DNA of 6,202 nt, taken from assembly GCA_027083895.1 (NCBI GenBank), contig JALWMN010000068.1, positions 1 through 6,202 of the forward strand, given 5' to 3'. Position 1 is the stretch's first letter. Every line of letters begins with the position of its first letter. Shown here one piece after another: positions 3,880 to 6,202 of this stretch. The stretch comes from Campylobacteraceae bacterium (GTDB lineage: Bacteria; Campylobacterota; Campylobacteria; Campylobacterales; Sulfurovaceae). A program made the position numbers and the translations under genes. The notes under the pieces are model-generated. The model was not told the origin of the DNA. It saw nothing but the letters and a program-made list of their open reading frames with translations, and did no database searches.

Positions 3880-6202
3880 ATGAGTAGTAAAATAGAAGTT
3901 TATGGAGCTAGAGAGAATAATCTACAATCTATCAATTTAGAGATTCCAAAAAATAAGCTAGTAGTTGTAACGGGTATAAGTGGGAGTGGAAAGTCTACTT
4001 TAGCATTTAATACACTCTATGCAGAGGGGCAGCGGCGTTATATAGAGTCGCTCTCTAGCTATGCTCGCCAATTCTTAGGGCGAGTAGGCAAGCCTGATGT
4101 CGATAAAATCGAGGGGCTTACCCCAGCAATTGCAATCGATCAAAAGACAACCTCTAAAAATCCACGATCTACCGTGGGTACAATTACAGAGATCTACGAC
4201 TATCTACGGCTCCTTTTTGCAAGGGTTGGTAAGCAACATTGTCACAATTGTGGTAAGCCAATTTCGCAAATGAGTGCAAGCGATATTATAACTGAGGTTA
4301 TGCGTCTGCCACAAGGGGCAAAGCTAATTATCTTAGCTCCTCTTGTAAAGGAGAAAAAAGGTACATTTGCTGATCTAATCGAGTCGCTTCGCCACAAAGG
4401 GTATGTTAGAGCCATGATCGATGGTGTAATGGTGCGACTCGATGATGAGATAGAGCTTAGCAAAACAAAAAAGCACACCATCAAAGCAGTAATCGATAGA
4501 GTTGTTGTAAAAGAGGAGAGCAAAGAGCGGATTGCTCAAGATGTTGAAAAAGCACTTAATTTAAGCTATGGCGAAGTGGAGATAGAAGTGATAAATCACG
4601 AAGAGGTAGGGTTAAGCCGTAAAGATTACCACTACTCGGAACACCTTGCCTGCTTTGACTGTAAGTTAAGCTTTGAGCCATTAGAGCCTGTTAGCTTCTC
4701 TTTTAACTCTCCAAAGGGTGCATGTCCAGAGTGTGATGGGCTTGGCATACGCTATAGACTCGATATTAAAAAGGTGATCGATCAAGAGTTGCCAATTAAT
4801 GATGGAGCTATAAAGATTATTTACGGATTTAATAAAAGCTACTACTATCAATTTTTACTAGCATTTTGTGAACAAAATGAGATCGATATTACCACACCAT
4901 ATCGAGAGCTTCCAGAGCATCAAAAGAAAGCGATTCTTTATGGTTTGCCTGTGGATGTAACGTTTACATGGAAGCGGCATAAGTTAAATAGGCCTTGGCC
5001 GGGGATTATAAAGATTGCTCATGATATGTCGCATGAGAGTAAAGATTTTGATGACTATATGGTAGAGACAGTTTGTGATGGTTGTAGTGGGCACCGTCTG
5101 AGACCACGCTCTTTAGCTGTTAAAATAGATGGGAAAAACATAGCCGATATTATCGATATGCCAATTGAGGAGTCTTATAGATATTTTGCAGATGAATCAA
5201 ATTTTAGTCACTTTACACCGCAACAAGAGCTTATTGCAGCTCCAATTTTAAAAGAGTTGCAAGAGCGACTCTTTTTTCTATACGATGTTGGGCTTGGCTA
5301 TCTTACTCTTAGTCGTGATGCACGAACAATAAGTGGTGGAGAGGCACAAAGAATTAGAATTGCTAGCCAAATAGGTAGCGGACTTACAGGCGTAATGTAT
5401 GTGCTTGATGAGCCAAGTATTGGTTTGCACGAGCGGGATACTTTGCGGCTTATTCGCACACTCCAATCGCTGCGAGACAAAGGTAATAGTGTAATCGTAG
5501 TTGAACATGATAAAGAGACGATCCTAGCAGCCGATTATATTATCGATATTGGACCAGGTGCAGGTAAATTTGGTGGAAGAGTTGTCTTTAGTGGAACTGT
5601 AGAGGAGCTTAAGAGAGCTAACACCCTTACAGCCGACTACCTTTTTGGTCGTAAAACAATATCCTATAAGCAAAAACCAATTAGCGATAAATGGCTTGAG
5701 ATTAATAATGTTAATCTAAATAATATCCAAAATTTGAGTGTAAAATTTCCACTATCAAACTTTGTATGTGTGACTGGAGTAAGTGGGAGTGGAAAGAGCT
5801 CATTGATTTTACAAACACTTCTTCCAACTGCAAAAGAGATTCTAAACCGTGCTAGAAAAGTTAATAGGGTAGAGGGGGTAGAGATTAATGGCTTGGAGCA
5901 TTTAGATAAAGTTATCTACCTCGATCAAAGTCCAATTGGGAGAACTCCACGCTCAAATCCAGCAACATATACAGGAGTTATGGATGAGATTCGTAAACTC
6001 TTTGCACAAACCAAAGAGGCTCAACTTAGAGGCTACAAAATAGGGCGATTTAGCTTTAATGTAAAGGGTGGACGTTGCGAAAAGTGCCAAGGAGAGGGCC
6101 AAATAAAGATAGAGATGCACTTTTTACCAGATGTCTTAGTAGAGTGCGATGCGTGTAAGGGAACTCGCTACAACGAGCAGACACTCGAAGTGGAGTATAG
6201 GG
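3880..6202 (+). CDS. uvrA: Excinuclease ABC subunit A (3' end beyond window)
   Basis: UvrA is the DNA-damage-sensing ATPase of nucleotide excision repair and loads UvrB at lesions. The frame is open without interruption for 774 codons to the window edge. The full family length is about 940, so roughly 165 residues are missing, including the signature and Walker B of the second ATPase. Seen in order: Walker A GISGSGKST at 32-40; QRRYIESLSSYARQFLG at 51-67; a CHNC pair at 121-124; the first zinc module C258-x2-C261-x20-C282-x2-C285; a CDGC pair at 399-402; ABC signature TISGGEAQRIRIASQIGSG at 483-501; Walker B and D-loop VLDEPSIGL at 508-516; H-loop EHD at 542-544; second Walker A GVSGSGKSS at 633-641; and the last zinc module C733-x2-C736-x19-C756-x2-C759. 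The ATG start has GAGGGG at 3871-3876, with a tight 3-nt spacing. The gene lies 9 nt after the TSUP gene. No LexA box is seen, as expected for Campylobacterota. Confidence 0.97.
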   Translation, partial: MSSKIEVYGARENNLQSINLEIPKNKLVVVTGISGSGKSTLAFNTLYAEGQRRYIESLSSYARQFLGRVGKPDVDKIEGLTPAIAIDQKTTSKNPRSTVGTITEIYDYLRLLFARVGKQHCHNCGKPISQMSASDIITEVMRLPQGAKLIILAPLVKEKKGTFADLIESLRHKGYVRAMIDGVMVRLDDEIELSKTKKHTIKAVIDRVVVKEESKERIAQDVEKALNLSYGEVEIEVINHEEVGLSRKDYHYSEHLACFDCKLSFEPLEPVSFSFNSPKGACPECDGLGIRYRLDIKKVIDQELPINDGAIKIIYGFNKSYYYQFLLAFCEQNEIDITTPYRELPEHQKKAILYGLPVDVTFTWKRHKLNRPWPGIIKIAHDMSHESKDFDDYMVETVCDGCSGHRLRPRSLAVKIDGKNIADIIDMPIEESYRYFADESNFSHFTPQQELIAAPILKELQERLFFLYDVGLGYLTLSRDARTISGGEAQRIRIASQIGSGLTGVMYVLDEPSIGLHERDTLRLIRTLQSLRDKGNSVIVVEHDKETILAADYIIDIGPGAGKFGGRVVFSGTVEELKRANTLTADYLFGRKTISYKQKPISDKWLEINNVNLNNIQNLSVKFPLSNFVCVTGVSGSGKSSLILQTLLPTAKEILNRARKVNRVEGVEINGLEHLDKVIYLDQSPIGRTPRSNPATYTGVMDEIRKLFAQTKEAQLRGYKIGRFSFNVKGGRCEKCQGEGQIKIEMHFLPDVLVECDACKGTRYNEQTLEVEYR

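Noticed and set aside
4242..5508. Minus-strand ORFs of 60-93 codons at 4242-4523, 5278-5508 and 5298-5480
   Set aside because: All are antisense to conserved uvrA motifs and have no recognisable domains.

Overview
The window is AT-rich, protein-dense DNA whose proteins look like those of a free-living member of the Campylobacterota (epsilonproteobacteria), perhaps near Sulfurimonas or Sulfurovum. The grounds are a short ThiL form, a DUF5644/HdrB_C-type protein I know only from that phylum, lysine/isoleucine-rich composition, and promoters with strong TATAAT -10 boxes but poor -35 boxes. The species assignment is inference.

Layout. Bases 1-399 hold no convincing gene. They contain a TATAAT promoter (P1, 124-153) and then a roughly 190-bp segment bounded by imperfect inverted repeats (186-197 and 361-372) and by TTAA on both sides. 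I read this as a small MITE-like or decayed non-autonomous element. Just inside its left end is a second, stronger promoter (P2, 200-227) firing toward thiL. Bases 400-1221 (+) are thiL (thiamine-monophosphate kinase) with a TTG start. Bases 1338-2387 (+) encode a DUF5644/HdrB_C-like protein: an SdhB/FrdB-shaped N-terminus without its [2Fe-2S] cysteines, fused to a C-terminal domain that may be related to HdrB/SdhE. It converges with 2391-3026 (-), a secreted M15-type zinc peptidase, only 3 bp separating the stop codons, and a hairpin spans the junction. Divergent from the peptidase, 3115-3870 (+) encodes a TSUP (TauE/SafE) membrane transporter. It is followed after 9 nt by uvrA (3880 to the window end, + strand), cut off by the window edge at residue 774 of an expected ~940.

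The genes are mostly housekeeping and functionally unrelated: cofactor synthesis, an uncharacterised redox-like protein, cell-wall turnover, anion transport and nucleotide excision repair. Transcription is inferred as thiL (possibly with the DUF5644 gene) rightward, the peptidase leftward, and TSUP-uvrA rightward from a compact divergent promoter region. No multi-gene defence or new biosynthetic system is visible. The most interesting points are the putative promoter-carrying insertion ahead of thiL and the metal-site-less SdhB-like fusion protein.
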